DNA of 64,000 nucleotides from Salmonella enterica subsp. enterica serovar Choleraesuis. GTDB taxonomy: Bacteria; Pseudomonadota; Gammaproteobacteria; Enterobacterales; Enterobacteriaceae. The notes under the pieces are model-generated. The model made no database searches and was not told the DNA's origin. It worked only from the letters and a program-made list of their open reading frames with translations. Made by a program: the position numbers and the translations under genes. Every line of letters starts with the position of its first letter. The stretch's first letter is position 1. Shown piece after piece: positions 9,981 to 17,913 of this stretch. The DNA lies in NCBI GenBank assembly GCA_022846635.1, contig AP025685.1:1302001-1366000 (forward strand), read 5' to 3'.

Positions 9981-10000
9981 TACTGGATAAATAAACAGTG
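9981..10000 (-). promoter_or_regulatory. LexA-like operator upstream of msgA
   Basis: TACTGGATAAATAAACAGTG matches 16 of 20 positions of the SOS-box consensus. The right half is a perfect ACAG; the left half reads CTGG instead of CTGT. It lies 37 bases before the msgA start. The rest of 9945-10271 is an AT-rich divergent upstream region with no other recognised element. Confidence 0.6.
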
Positions 10001-10271
10001 TCAATGGTGACTTCGGGTATGTTTGCCGGATATTCAATATGCTTATTGAATAGAGGAACGGGCATTGATAGGAACAATCAAGGTGAGTTTAATAAAGAAA
10101 CGATTGTAGCTAATGGGTTATAACGTACTAACCCTTTCTAAATTAATTATTTTTATATGATCCCGGTGCTACGTCGGCGGCACAATTATTTAATTTATTG
10201 GTAATAAGCTTTTATGTTTACACGCAAGCTCTTACAATAATCCGCGTTTTTTCACAGGGATAGAATTTTTT

Positions 10272-10859
10272 ATGTTGGGTTTTGTACTGTTTTTAGTTGC
10301 AGTCTTATTAATTATCATTATTGCCAGGCTGCTGCCGCGAAAAGCTTATAAGTGGATTGGTCTGTCTATTTTAATTGTCGCCGGCTTATTTGCGGCTATT
10401 GTTGGCTATTTTTTATACCAGGATCATCAGAGTACGCAGCGCTGGCAGGCCAGACAGGCAAGTGAAGGACAAGAAATGGTGACTTTCCTTCATGATGTCG
10501 ATGACTGGGGCATTGCCAATGCAAAGAAAACGGCGGACGGCTACTCTATTAATCGGGATAAAATTAGAGAATATGCGAACGATCTTTACCAGGCTCGTCA
10601 TTACTCATTTTTTTATTCCCCATCAAGTTATTCCCCGGATAGTCAAAGAGTTAGTACCATTAACACCACACTGGGCGCGCCACTGGATGGCATTAGCGAA
10701 GTGAAAATCGTTTGCGACTTTCGTTTCCTGGATTCTGACTGTCTGAATGCCGTTAAACAGGGTTATCGCGGCGGTTTTTTGCTGAAAATATATTCATTGG
10801 ATAAGCAGAAAGTATATAGCCCTTCCCATGGCTGGAAGAACGTATCATCGTCTGATTAA
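10272..10859 (+). CDS. Membrane protein of unknown function
   Basis: I do not recognise this 195-residue protein. Two hydrophobic segments lie at about residues 1-20 (LGFVLFLVAVLLIIIIARLL) and 27-49, separated by the basic stretch PRKAYKW. A soluble region of about 145 residues follows, containing two Cys (CDF and DCL) 9 residues apart that could form a disulfide if periplasmic. There is a plausible ribosome site (CAGGGATAG) before the ATG. The upstream region is AT-rich. The gene lies in the accessory stretch between yojI and proL. An envelope role is only a guess from the membrane anchors. Confidence 0.7.
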   Translation: MLGFVLFLVAVLLIIIIARLLPRKAYKWIGLSILIVAGLFAAIVGYFLYQDHQSTQRWQARQASEGQEMVTFLHDVDDWGIANAKKTADGYSINRDKIREYANDLYQARHYSFFYSPSSYSPDSQRVSTINTTLGAPLDGISEVKIVCDFRFLDSDCLNAVKQGYRGGFLLKIYSLDKQKVYSPSHGWKNVSSSD

Positions 10860-11024
10860 TCGCGCATCATTACACCGCTGACTCGGAAAAATGACGCCAG
10901 TTATAACTCTGAGCCGCAGTATATACAGCAGCCAGTACGGCTTCGGCAGATTTTTAGAAGAAGCCGGCATCGGGCGATTAACTAAATTGTTTATTAAATT
11001 AAAGTACGCTTTGTAGGTTATTAA

Positions 11025-11903
11025 ATGGACAAAGTCAGCAAGCTGATTCGCTCGGCACTTAATAACTCTAGCGCCAGTGAGGCCGCTCAGGCATTGAAAA
11101 TGGCTGCAGGAGTTATGCAGCGGGAAGGGATTAATCCTTCTCAGGTGTTGCAGGCGATTGGCGGAGAAGGCGATGAATTGTTGCGGTTAAAGGGAATGGT
11201 CGCCAGGCTAACCGCCGAGAATGAAAAACTGCGTACCCAGGAAAGTGGGAATCATAACTACCCGCAAGAACTCCGGGAAGCAAAGGAGATTGCCATAAAA
11301 TGGAATCGCAGGGCGGAGCAGTTAGAGCTGGAGAACCGGGAGATTGCTAAAGCGGCCCTGGCTTCGCATCAGAGATTTGAAGAGAATCAGGTACACCATA
11401 AAAAACGCATAAAAAATCTGTACTGGAGCGCCTTTATTATAGGTGCACTGGTATGCATAGTGACTTATAACAGCGGCAAGAGCACCGGTATGCAGGCCGC
11501 TTCTGGCCTGGGGCCTAATCTTATTGCCACTCCTTCCTCCGGGGGAGTCGATCCGGTAGATGTCATAACCTCTACCCCGCGCCAGGCTGCCAGCCAGGCG
11601 ACTATCGCCTCCACCCCGACGCCCGCTCCGGTGGTTAGCAAACCCGCGCCGCAAAAAGCCGTGTGCTATGCCAATTACGGAACCACGGCGCAACTGCGAT
11701 TTACCTACAATCAGCGGGTAATTAAAGCCTGGGTGCGGCCTAATCAAAAGGGCAGCAAGTGGGAGGATATTACTAAAAAATTTGGCAAAGGTATGTCTGA
11801 TGTGCCTAAGGTCTATAACGGCGATGCTTTTGTGAGGGATATGAAAGCAGAAGCTAAGAAAGAAAATATTACCTTAAGCTGTAAAACAGGCACCGTACGA
11901 TAG
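11025..11903 (+). CDS. DUF2786-like, coiled-coil, single-membrane-span protein
   Basis: Protein of 292 residues with an unusual layout. Residues 1-45 (KVSKLIRSALNNSSASEAAQ, then MQREGINPSQVL) resemble the DUF2786 domain, usually found in cytoplasmic phage- or plasmid-linked proteins. Residues about 50-125 are charged and heptad-like (probable coiled coil). A membrane segment lies at about 132-150 (YWSAFIIGALVCIVTY), followed by a Ser/Thr/Pro linker (about 165-210). The C-terminal domain of about 80 residues has two Cys (AVCYANYG, LSCKTG). By charge, the N terminus is cytoplasmic and the C terminus periplasmic. No function can be assigned. An inverted repeat follows the stop. Confidence 0.72.
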   Translation: MDKVSKLIRSALNNSSASEAAQALKMAAGVMQREGINPSQVLQAIGGEGDELLRLKGMVARLTAENEKLRTQESGNHNYPQELREAKEIAIKWNRRAEQLELENREIAKAALASHQRFEENQVHHKKRIKNLYWSAFIIGALVCIVTYNSGKSTGMQAASGLGPNLIATPSSGGVDPVDVITSTPRQAASQATIASTPTPAPVVSKPAPQKAVCYANYGTTAQLRFTYNQRVIKAWVRPNQKGSKWEDITKKFGKGMSDVPKVYNGDAFVRDMKAEAKKENITLSCKTGTVR

Positions 11904-11930
11904 TTATATTTAGGCTAATAGATAAAAAAT

Positions 11931-11965
11931 ATTAACCGCTACTGCCATAAGCATTAGCGGTTAAT
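11931..11965. terminator. Inverted repeat after the DUF2786-like gene
   Basis: ATTAACCGCTA and TAGCGGTTAAT form perfect 11-base arms with a 13-base loop, 28 bases after the stop. There is no T run, so termination is uncertain. Confidence 0.45.
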
Positions 11966-12005
11966 AAGTATGTGTCTGGCTGATATCAGGCATTATTGCC
12001 ATTTT

Positions 12006-12180
12006 TCACTGGGCCTTATCTTTCTTTAACCATGAATCCTCATATTTGATATTGCCTCTGATGTAGTTCCATTCTATACCGCGAAATCTAAGTCCGATAA
12101 CTTCATGCATATCCGAGGGCTGGATTACCTCTAGGTCAACCTGTAAGAATAAAGCTTATTAAGAGAACTGGCTTTATCAT
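12006..12180 (-). pseudogene. Remnant of a small lipoprotein gene (probable immunity protein)
   Basis: Two bases after the metallopeptidase fragment stop, an ATG at 12180 opens MIKPVLLISFILTG and hits TGA where a lipobox Cys would be expected (LTG-C). In another frame the sequence continues VIQPSDMHEVIGLRFRGIEW and onward to a natural-looking end (LKKDKAQ, stop at 12006-12008). This looks like a secretion-signal start joined to the C-terminal end of the same small protein after an internal deletion. Position directly behind a cargo-toxin fragment suggests a former immunity lipoprotein. The function is inference. Confidence 0.5.
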
Positions 12181-12182
12181 TT

Positions 12183-12491
12183 TCATCCGGGGAATCCTTT
12201 CATCGCTGCTTTGTATCTTGCTAGTAAAGAGTGGGTGGATTTTTTTGGATTGAAATTACGATATTTATGTAAATCATTAGGTCTGAGTAGACCGCTATTG
12301 AGCAATAACCAATAATCGCTAGCTATGGATGCCTGTTGTTCTAAACTATAATGAAAAAAATTAGTCTTATCAGGGCTGTAACTATAATCAGCGAAACGGA
12401 AAAATAGGCCTCTGGTTCTTACAAACATTCCCTTCTGTGTTTGCCAGGCATGAACCATTTCGTGCATAACAACTTGAAATAAAAAGTCCAT
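12183..12491 (-). pseudogene. C-terminal fragment of a T6SS cargo protein with HExxH motif
   Basis: The frame of 102 residues starts MDFLFQVVMHEMVHAWQTQKG and ends AMKGFPG. The HEMVHAWQ zinc-metallopeptidase motif, the block EQQASIASDYWLLL and the final GFPG are, from memory, the C-terminal half of the proteins annotated as vgr-related that accompany Hcp in enterobacteria. An in-frame TAG precedes the ATG directly, and the family's N-terminal half is missing. A different copy of that half lies at 13897-14220. It follows hcp by 81 bases. Without its first half it is probably inactive. Confidence 0.6.
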
Positions 12492-12544
12492 CTAACAACC
12501 AGGGGTTAGTACTTATAAGATTAAATATAAAGGTGTGGCTATAA

Positions 12545-12566
12545 TGAAAGGGGGCCTTTGCCCCTT
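12545..12566 (-). terminator. Possible terminator after hcp
   Basis: AAGGGG, 7-base loop, CCCCTT. Only a short, interrupted T tract follows on the minus strand. Confidence 0.5.
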
Positions 12567-12572
12567 GTGAAA

Positions 12573-13058
12573 TTAAGTTCTAACGTTCCAATCATCGGTA
12601 TACTGGACATTGCCATCGACGTATCGCCATGTAATTTTTTCATACATCAATGATACGGACTCCATGTGGTTTATCTGCGAATTACCAGACATCCTGGTGT
12701 TTGGCATCCCTGGGTTAACTCCAGTAACCCTTATACCTTCAAGGGTCATAACAAAATAGCATTCTTCCTGCCCGGCATGATTAATACGATACCAGCGGAT
12801 TTCGGCGCTTTTCAGCGTCTGGCCTGTCGCTACGGCCTTGTAAAGGTACGGACTGGAGCTATCAAACTCCTTTTCAAGCATCATCGGTGAATGTGAGCGT
12901 TTACCGGTTATTTTGCCGCTAGAACTATCAACTGGGGTATTCAGTCCGTGACTAAAACCAACAACCTCAATACTACCTTCCCGATCTCGCACATCAACTG
13001 AGCCTTTAATATCCGCACCACCATCATCCTTTAACCACATATATGCTGGAATTGGCAT
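12573..13058 (-). CDS. hcp: Hcp-family type VI secretion tube protein
   Basis: Hcp forms the hexameric inner tube of the type VI secretion system and carries small effectors in its lumen. This 161-residue protein shows the family start MPIPAYMWLKDDGGADIKGS, the central DSSSPYLYKAVATGQTLKSA and the strand YEKITWRYVDGN near the end, with no internal defect. No tube sheath, baseplate or ATPase genes lie in the window, so this is an orphan copy serving a system elsewhere, or a relic. Neighbours are damaged cargo and immunity genes. Between GVNPGMPNTRMSGNS and NHMESVSLMYE it is shorter and more divergent than typical Hcp1 proteins. Confidence 0.88.
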   Translation of the reverse strand: MPIPAYMWLKDDGGADIKGSVDVRDREGSIEVVGFSHGLNTPVDSSSGKITGKRSHSPMMLEKEFDSSSPYLYKAVATGQTLKSAEIRWYRINHAGQEECYFVMTLEGIRVTGVNPGMPNTRMSGNSQINHMESVSLMYEKITWRYVDGNVQYTDDWNVRT

Positions 13059-13062
13059 GGTT

Positions 13063-13326
13063 TTAGCTCCTTATTTTTTTAATTAACTTAATTGTCATGA
13101 TGTAGAAAATAACTGATAAAAATAGTGTGATAATAAATCCGATATAGAAAAATATATGCTCAATGTTTTCTGCGCCTGCATCAGTATTTCCATAAAATAA
13201 ATGAACTATCTTATATCCAAACTCATGATTAACCCAGATATATGGACTACCTAAAATATGGCCTATGGCTATAACAACTAAAAAAAAGTAGGCGCTTTTA
13301 ATGACTTTGCGGGCAAGTGTTGTCAT
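13063..13326 (-). CDS. Small two-span membrane protein, candidate immunity protein
   Basis: Protein of 87 residues with two hydrophobic segments, about residues 11-30 (SAYFFLVVIAIGHILGSPY) and 60-80 (FFYIGFIITLFLSVIFYIM), and about 25 residues between them. It is 4 bases upstream of hcp. Its first 29 bases overlap the end of the restored effector frame (stop at 13298-13300), the tight arrangement expected for an effector-immunity pair. The frame is intact although the effector is broken. I do not recognise the family; immunity is inferred from position and membrane topology. Confidence 0.65.
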   Translation of the reverse strand: MTTLARKVIKSAYFFLVVIAIGHILGSPYIWVNHEFGYKIVHLFYGNTDAGAENIEHIFFYIGFIITLFLSVIFYIMTIKLIKKIRS

Positions 13327-13811
13327 AAGTAATCACCTCAATAATGGCATATGTCTTTACGTCGGTACCCGATATTAGTTCTTTCTTGGTATGCAGGAGA
13401 GCGTTTCTGAGAATATTGTAATCTGACTAGCAAGCGTTATATATCCTTCAGATACTTGCCCTGGGTGAAGTCTGAATGAGCCCCGTGATACACCGCGAAA
13501 AAAGTTGTATCGTCAATTTTTCCGTCAGCCTGGTACAACGCAAACCATTCAGAATGATCGACATGGTACATAAATGTACTTCTTGCTAAATCAATACTCG
13601 CCGCTCTGAGGCTGTTAAACCAACTGCCTGATGGCCTGTCAACAACATAATATTTCCCCGGTGGCAGCGGCCCTTTATCAACAATCATCCCGCAACTGCC
13701 TTTGTTGCGATAAATACCTGTACCTGAGAACGCCATAAAAGTACCTACACCAGGAAATATCAATGGAGAGTAGTCCGCATTATTAATTATAAACTTTCCA
13801 TGTAAAGCCAT
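13298..13811 (-). pseudogene. Tlde1-like (DUF2778-type) T6SS effector, frameshifted
   Basis: The intact first part (MALHGKFIINNADYSPLIFP, then GIYRNKGSCGMIVDKGPLPPGKYYVVDRP) matches effector proteins of the Tlde1 L,D-transpeptidase-like family, which attack peptidoglycan. The frame stops at 13437, but adding one T to the six-T run near 13500 restores RGVSRGSFRLHPGQVSEGYITLASQ. Adding one base near 13425 then restores DYNILRNALLHTKKE and an end at TYDNTCPQSH, stop 13298. With both bases, the gene is 172 codons. In the restored motif the catalytic Cys (family SxGC) reads Tyr (SEGY). Two indels plus the lost nucleophile indicate a dead gene. Confidence 0.75.
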
Positions 13812-13896
13812 ACTTTCACCTTATAATCTATGTTCACTTCAGTGATATATTAAAGGTTGAACTTTGCTCTATCCTTATTCCCTATCTGATTCTTAG

Positions 13897-14220
13897 TTAC
13901 AAGTACTCCCTCAAGTATTTTCTATAAGGTTTATTAGATATTTTAATGTATATCTGGAAGGTCATATATTTCCCTGGAGAAAAGTCTGGGGAATATGTTT
14001 CCTCTCTCAACCAAAGTTCACCATTTGGTGTCATAGCAACATCAATGGGTTGCATATTAAAGGGAGGATAGCTTTCTCTATGAATCCAAATCTTACTGTA
14101 GATAAGGCTGCTACCAAAAAGTGTTCTGGCAAGAGCTATCTCACCTATGGTCAGCTGCCTGACTCCGCCGGGCGGTATCGGCGTACCTGAGGCGGGGATG
14201 AGCTTTTCATCAACCGGCAT
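13897..14220 (-). pseudogene. N-terminal fragment of a T6SS metallopeptidase-type cargo protein
   Basis: The frame of 107 residues begins MPVDEKLIPASGTPIPPGGV and contains IGEIALARTLFGSS and AMTPNGELWLREETYSPDFS. From memory this is the N-terminal half of the vgr-related Hcp cargo family. In full-length relatives the zinc motif HEMxHVWQ follows shortly after DFS; here the frame reads IYIKISNKPYRKYL and stops. It carries a good binding site (TTGAGGG) and is the first gene of the island on this strand. It may be half of the same gene as 12183-12491, split by the effector-immunity-hcp block, or a separate relic. Confidence 0.6.
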
Positions 14221-14479
14221 TGATTTTCCCTCAAGTCCTTATGAGTATCGAGGGCTAATCTTACAACTAAATAGAATTAATAATGGTGGGAGTTTTATCT
14301 AAAAAATTCTTAAAAGTTTAAAAGAGTTAAGTGACCTATAAAATATTGAGTCAAAAAATATCGATTTCATAAAGTATTAAGTCTGAGCATATGGAATGCT
14401 CAATAATCAGGATTTGTTTATCCGGCCTGATTATGTAACTTCCGGCTGTAAACGGTGAGCATCGAATTCTACAGGCAAC
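14221..14479. other. AT-rich gap upstream of the Hcp island
   Basis: No gene is visible. The stretch is strongly AT-rich and probably holds the promoter for the minus-strand island genes (a TTGACT hexamer occurs on that strand near 14351-14356). I looked for a second copy of the tRNA-Pro 3' end as an attachment site and saw none. Confidence 0.4.
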
Positions 14480-14514
14480 AAAAAAACCGCAAACTCAGTG
14501 AGAATGCGGGTTTT
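14480..14514 (-). terminator. Terminator of tRNA-Pro
   Basis: On the minus strand AACCCGCA and TGCGGTTT pair around a 12-base loop and are followed by a T run, about 50 bases beyond the tRNA 3' end. Confidence 0.75.
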
Positions 14515-14557
14515 AGTGGGGTTTCTGCATGTATCCGATACATCCAGAATAATAATT

Positions 14558-14634
14558 TGGTCGGCACGAGAGGATTTGAACCTCCGACCCCTGACACCCC
14601 ATGACAGTGCGCTACCAGGCTGCGCTACGTGCCG
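14558..14634 (-). tRNA. proL: tRNA-Pro, anticodon GGG
   Basis: A 77-base cloverleaf on the minus strand: acceptor 5' CGGCACG pairs with CGTGCCG and the 3' end is encoded ACCA. The anticodon loop is ATGGGGT (anticodon GGG), and the T arm reads GGTTCAAATCC. Position next to yejM equals E. coli proL. The accessory island lies on its 3' side, fitting the common use of tRNA genes as integration sites. Confidence 0.96.
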
Positions 14635-14709
14635 ACATGTGCAGAAATAGTACCGGTTTCCAGCTTGATTGCAATAGGGCTACTCGCTAACTGATTCATA
14701 AATAATCAA

Positions 14710-16476
14710 TTAGTTGGCGATGAATCGCTTCTCATCAGTGAGCACCTGAAGCAGCAGACCGAGCTGAGGTTTATCCTCTTTCATTCGCTCGCCTTTGCGA
14801 TCGTAAATCCGGTAATTGCCGTTATTATCCAGCACCAGCGTAGTCTCCGGCGTGGTGATACCCAGGGTGTTATTATCGGCACCAATAACCCAGTTATGCG
14901 GATTAGTGACCGAGAACAGGTCATCACCCTGTGAATATTCCCACGCAGGGGAGCGCACGTGCAGCAGGCGGCGCATCAGAGTCGTCATCAAATCCTGGTG
15001 CGATGTGAGCTTGCCAATATGCTGAGTCGGTGTGCCTGGCCAGTGAATAACCAACGGCACCTGAATTCGCGAGCGATCCCAGGCAAAGCTTTCACGCTCA
15101 TTGCCCAGCGGTACGCCGCGACCGGCGGTTATGATAACCACGGTATTATCAAGTTTGCCTCTTTGTTCCAGGGTATCGAGCAGGCGTTTAATCTGCACAT
15201 CAACCTGGCCTGCGGCGCTTGTGTAGCGGCGTTCAAAGTCCTGATTGCTCAGGCCCTGGCCGTCAATATTAGTACCGTTGAAACCAACCCATGAGAACCA
15301 GCGGTTGTCGTCGGTAGCATATTTGCTCAGCCAGTCTATCCACTGATTAGCGGTCTGCACGTCACTCTGCTCACTGCTGGCTGGCAGCGAGAAGTCGGAC
15401 AACAGTGCCTGGCGGTACATTGGTGAGTTAAAGCCGGTAGATGAGAACAACCCTAACTGATATCCCTGCTGGTTAAGGGCAGTAATCAGTGCCGCTGGAA
15501 TACGCGCCGCCAGCACGCCATCCATATACGAAGGCGAGATACCATAAAACAGCCCAAACAGACCGTCTTCGGTGCTGTTTCCGGCGCTCATATGCTGGGT
15601 AAAGGTAACGTTCTTCTCGGCAAATTGCCCCAGCGATGGCATATCCTGCTCGAAGCGCGAATAGTTCAGAGCATCGACGGTAATCAAGAGTACGTTATGG
15701 CCGGTGCCCAAATCGCCAAATCGCAGGTCGTTAAGCGGATACTGAACTGAAACCGCTTCCGGGTTGCCCTGTTCAATCAGACGACGCTGGTATTCATGCG
15801 CATCAAGCAATCCGTGTTTTTCCAGGAAGCGACGGGCCGTCATTGGATAGGAGAGCGGCAGGTTCGCTTTCTGCATGGTTATCGGGCGATAGAAGTTAGC
15901 ATCCGCCCAGATATATAGCAGGTGGCTGGCAAAGAAGGCGACGAAAAATAGCGCGATAACCGGTCGGGTATGGCGGCTGCGTCGGTTCAGACTGCGCAGT
16001 TTTTGCCAGCTCCAGGTGGCAAACAGCATCTCTACAAGCAGGATTATCGGTACACCGATAAACATTAACTGCCAGTCGCGCGCCATTTCTCCTTGGTCGG
16101 GGTTAATAACCAGTTCCCAGACTACCGGATTGAGATGGAGGTGAAAGCGGGTAAAGACCTCGCTATCGACCAGCAACAGCGTCATACCAATGGTTGCGAA
16201 AATCACCGATATGAAGCGCATCAAGCGCTGGGACATCACCACAAAGGTAAGCGGGAAAAGGAAGAGTAAATAGCAGGCGAAAACTAAAAAGCTTAGATGT
16301 CCAAGCAGGCTGGACCAGGAATAGAGGCGGCCCGCCAACGTGCTAGGCCAGTCGGCAACGAGAAGATAGCGGCTACCCAGCAGGATAGCCACCAAAATGT
16401 TGAACAGTGCAAACCAGTGCCCCCAGCCAATCATCTGGGAGACTTTTTCACGGTAGCGCTGACGATTCGTTACCAT
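14710..16476 (-). CDS. yejM: Inner-membrane LPS-sensing regulator YejM (PbgA/LapC)
   Basis: Essential regulator that senses lipopolysaccharide in the outer leaflet of the inner membrane and protects LpxC from LapB-directed FtsH proteolysis. 588 residues (E. coli 586). Five membrane segments occupy about residues 20-190. They are followed by a basic linker (KLRSLNRRSRHTRP) and a large periplasmic domain of the sulfatase/alkaline-phosphatase fold (NVLLITVDALNYSRF; MSAGNSTEDGLFGLFYG). It is 19 bases downstream of yejL, forming the yejL-yejM operon, with tRNA-Pro beyond, as in E. coli. Confidence 0.95.
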   Translation of the reverse strand: MVTNRQRYREKVSQMIGWGHWFALFNILVAILLGSRYLLVADWPSTLAGRLYSWSSLLGHLSFLVFACYLLFLFPLTFVVMSQRLMRFISVIFATIGMTLLLVDSEVFTRFHLHLNPVVWELVINPDQGEMARDWQLMFIGVPIILLVEMLFATWSWQKLRSLNRRSRHTRPVIALFFVAFFASHLLYIWADANFYRPITMQKANLPLSYPMTARRFLEKHGLLDAHEYQRRLIEQGNPEAVSVQYPLNDLRFGDLGTGHNVLLITVDALNYSRFEQDMPSLGQFAEKNVTFTQHMSAGNSTEDGLFGLFYGISPSYMDGVLAARIPAALITALNQQGYQLGLFSSTGFNSPMYRQALLSDFSLPASSEQSDVQTANQWIDWLSKYATDDNRWFSWVGFNGTNIDGQGLSNQDFERRYTSAAGQVDVQIKRLLDTLEQRGKLDNTVVIITAGRGVPLGNERESFAWDRSRIQVPLVIHWPGTPTQHIGKLTSHQDLMTTLMRRLLHVRSPAWEYSQGDDLFSVTNPHNWVIGADNNTLGITTPETTLVLDNNGNYRIYDRKGERMKEDKPQLGLLLQVLTDEKRFIAN

Positions 16477-16495
16477 AACTCTTTAGTCGATATCC

Positions 16496-16723
16496 TTAGT
16501 GGGCTTTGTCGTTATTGACAGAGGCCTGCAGCGCATCGGCGAAGGAGCGGGCCAGGGCTTTACGCTGGGCCGGAGCGACGCTCGTGTTAATCAGATTAGT
16601 GACCATATTACCCAGCACCATTAAAGAAAGATCGGTCGGTGCCTGGTCTTTCTCCAATACCTGGAGGAGTTCACTTAGTAACGCTTCGACGCGTTGATCG
16701 CTATAGCGGGATGTCTGCGGCAT
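16496..16723 (-). CDS. yejL: YejL family protein (UPF0352)
   Basis: Conserved protein of 75 residues, the same length as in E. coli. It begins [20 protein letters not shown] and is largely alpha-helical. Function is unknown. It is transcribed with yejM and is divergent from yejK, with 136 bases between the starts. Confidence 0.95.
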   Translation of the reverse strand: MPQTSRYSDQRVEALLSELLQVLEKDQAPTDLSLMVLGNMVTNLINTSVAPAQRKALARSFADALQASVNNDKAH

Positions 16724-16859
16724 AGATTATGAAATTAGCTTATGTCATTAAGGGGCGTTATCTTACCGTAGCACGGGGTATTTTTCTGCTTTTTTTCAGG
16801 TGTTGCACCAGACCCGTTGCAATGGTTGAATACCCGCCGGTTTTTCAGGAGAGTTTATC

Positions 16860-17864
16860 ATGAGTCTGGACATCAACCAGATTGCCTTGCATCAGTTAAT
16901 TAAACAAGACGAGCAGAACCTGGAGCTGGTTTTGCGCGACTCACTGCTCGAGACGGATGCGACCGTCGATGAGATGATGGCTGAGCTGCATCGGGTTTAT
17001 AGCGCTAAAAATAAGGCCTATGGCACGTTTTCAGAAGAGAGTGAGCTGGCGGAGAGCCTGCGTGCATGCCGCCGCGGTGAGGACGATTTTCTGGCATTTA
17101 GCCGTGCGGCTACCGGGCGTCTGCGCGATGAGCTGATTAAATATCCGTTTGCCGAAGGTGGAGTGGTACTGTTTTGTCACTACCGCTATCTGGCGGTCGA
17201 GTATCTGATGGTGGCAGTGCTGAATAATCTCAGCAGCATGCGGGTTAATGAGACATTGGACCTGCGCTCAACCCACTATCTGGATATTAATCATGCCGAT
17301 ATTGTGGCGCGCATCGATCTGACCGAATGGGAAACTAATCCGGAATCGACCCGTTACCTGACCTTCCTGAAAGGACGGGTAGGGCGTAAAGTAGCCGACT
17401 TCTTTATGGATTTTCTTGGTGCCAGCGCTGGTCTGGATGCTAAAGCGCAGAACCGCGGCTTGCTTCAGGCGGTTGATGATTACACTCGCGAAGGTGAGCT
17501 GGATAAAAATGCCCGCCAGGAAGTGCGCCAGCAGGTATATAGCTACTGTAACGAGCAGCTTCAGGCCGGGGAAGAAATCGCCTTATCGTCGCTTTCTGAA
17601 GTTTTGCCGGAAGTGGGTGAGAAAAGCTTTGAGGCGTTCACCAGCGAGCAGGGTTATGAGCTGGAAGAGCATTTTCCGGCGGATCGCAGCACGCTACGCC
17701 AGCTGACAAAATTTGCCGGTAGCGGTGGTGGCTTAACGATTAACTTTGATGCTTTGCTGCTGGGTGAGCGAATCTTCTGGGATCCGGCTACCGATACGTT
17801 GACCATCAAAGGCACACCGCCAAATCTGCGCGACCAGTTGCAGCGTCGCACTGGCGACAAATAA
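16860..17864 (+). CDS. yejK: Nucleoid-associated protein YejK (NdpA)
   Basis: Nucleoid-associated protein of 334 residues (E. coli 335) reported to bind DNA and interact with topoisomerase IV. Recognised from [20 protein letters not shown], the central [21 protein letters not shown] and the C-terminal [17 protein letters not shown]. The start has a good site (CAGGAGAG). It ends at a shared terminator facing rplY, as in E. coli. Confidence 0.95.
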   Translation: MSLDINQIALHQLIKQDEQNLELVLRDSLLETDATVDEMMAELHRVYSAKNKAYGTFSEESELAESLRACRRGEDDFLAFSRAATGRLRDELIKYPFAEGGVVLFCHYRYLAVEYLMVAVLNNLSSMRVNETLDLRSTHYLDINHADIVARIDLTEWETNPESTRYLTFLKGRVGRKVADFFMDFLGASAGLDAKAQNRGLLQAVDDYTREGELDKNARQEVRQQVYSYCNEQLQAGEEIALSSLSEVLPEVGEKSFEAFTSEQGYELEEHFPADRSTLRQLTKFAGSGGGLTINFDALLLGERIFWDPATDTLTIKGTPPNLRDQLQRRTGDK

Positions 17865-17870
17865 CAGACG

Positions 17871-17904
17871 AAAAAAAACGCCGCATAAGCGGCGTTCTTT
17901 TTTT
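17871..17904. terminator. Bidirectional terminator between yejK and rplY
   Basis: AACGCCGC, loop ATAA, GCGGCGTT, with an A run before and a T run after, so it can serve both converging genes. Confidence 0.92.
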
Positions 17905-17913
17905 CACAGAGAC

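Noticed and set aside
9600..14640. Direct repeat of the tRNA-Pro 3' end marking an integrated element
   Set aside because: I looked for a second copy of the 3' end sequence on the far side of the accessory region and saw none; there is also no integrase gene.
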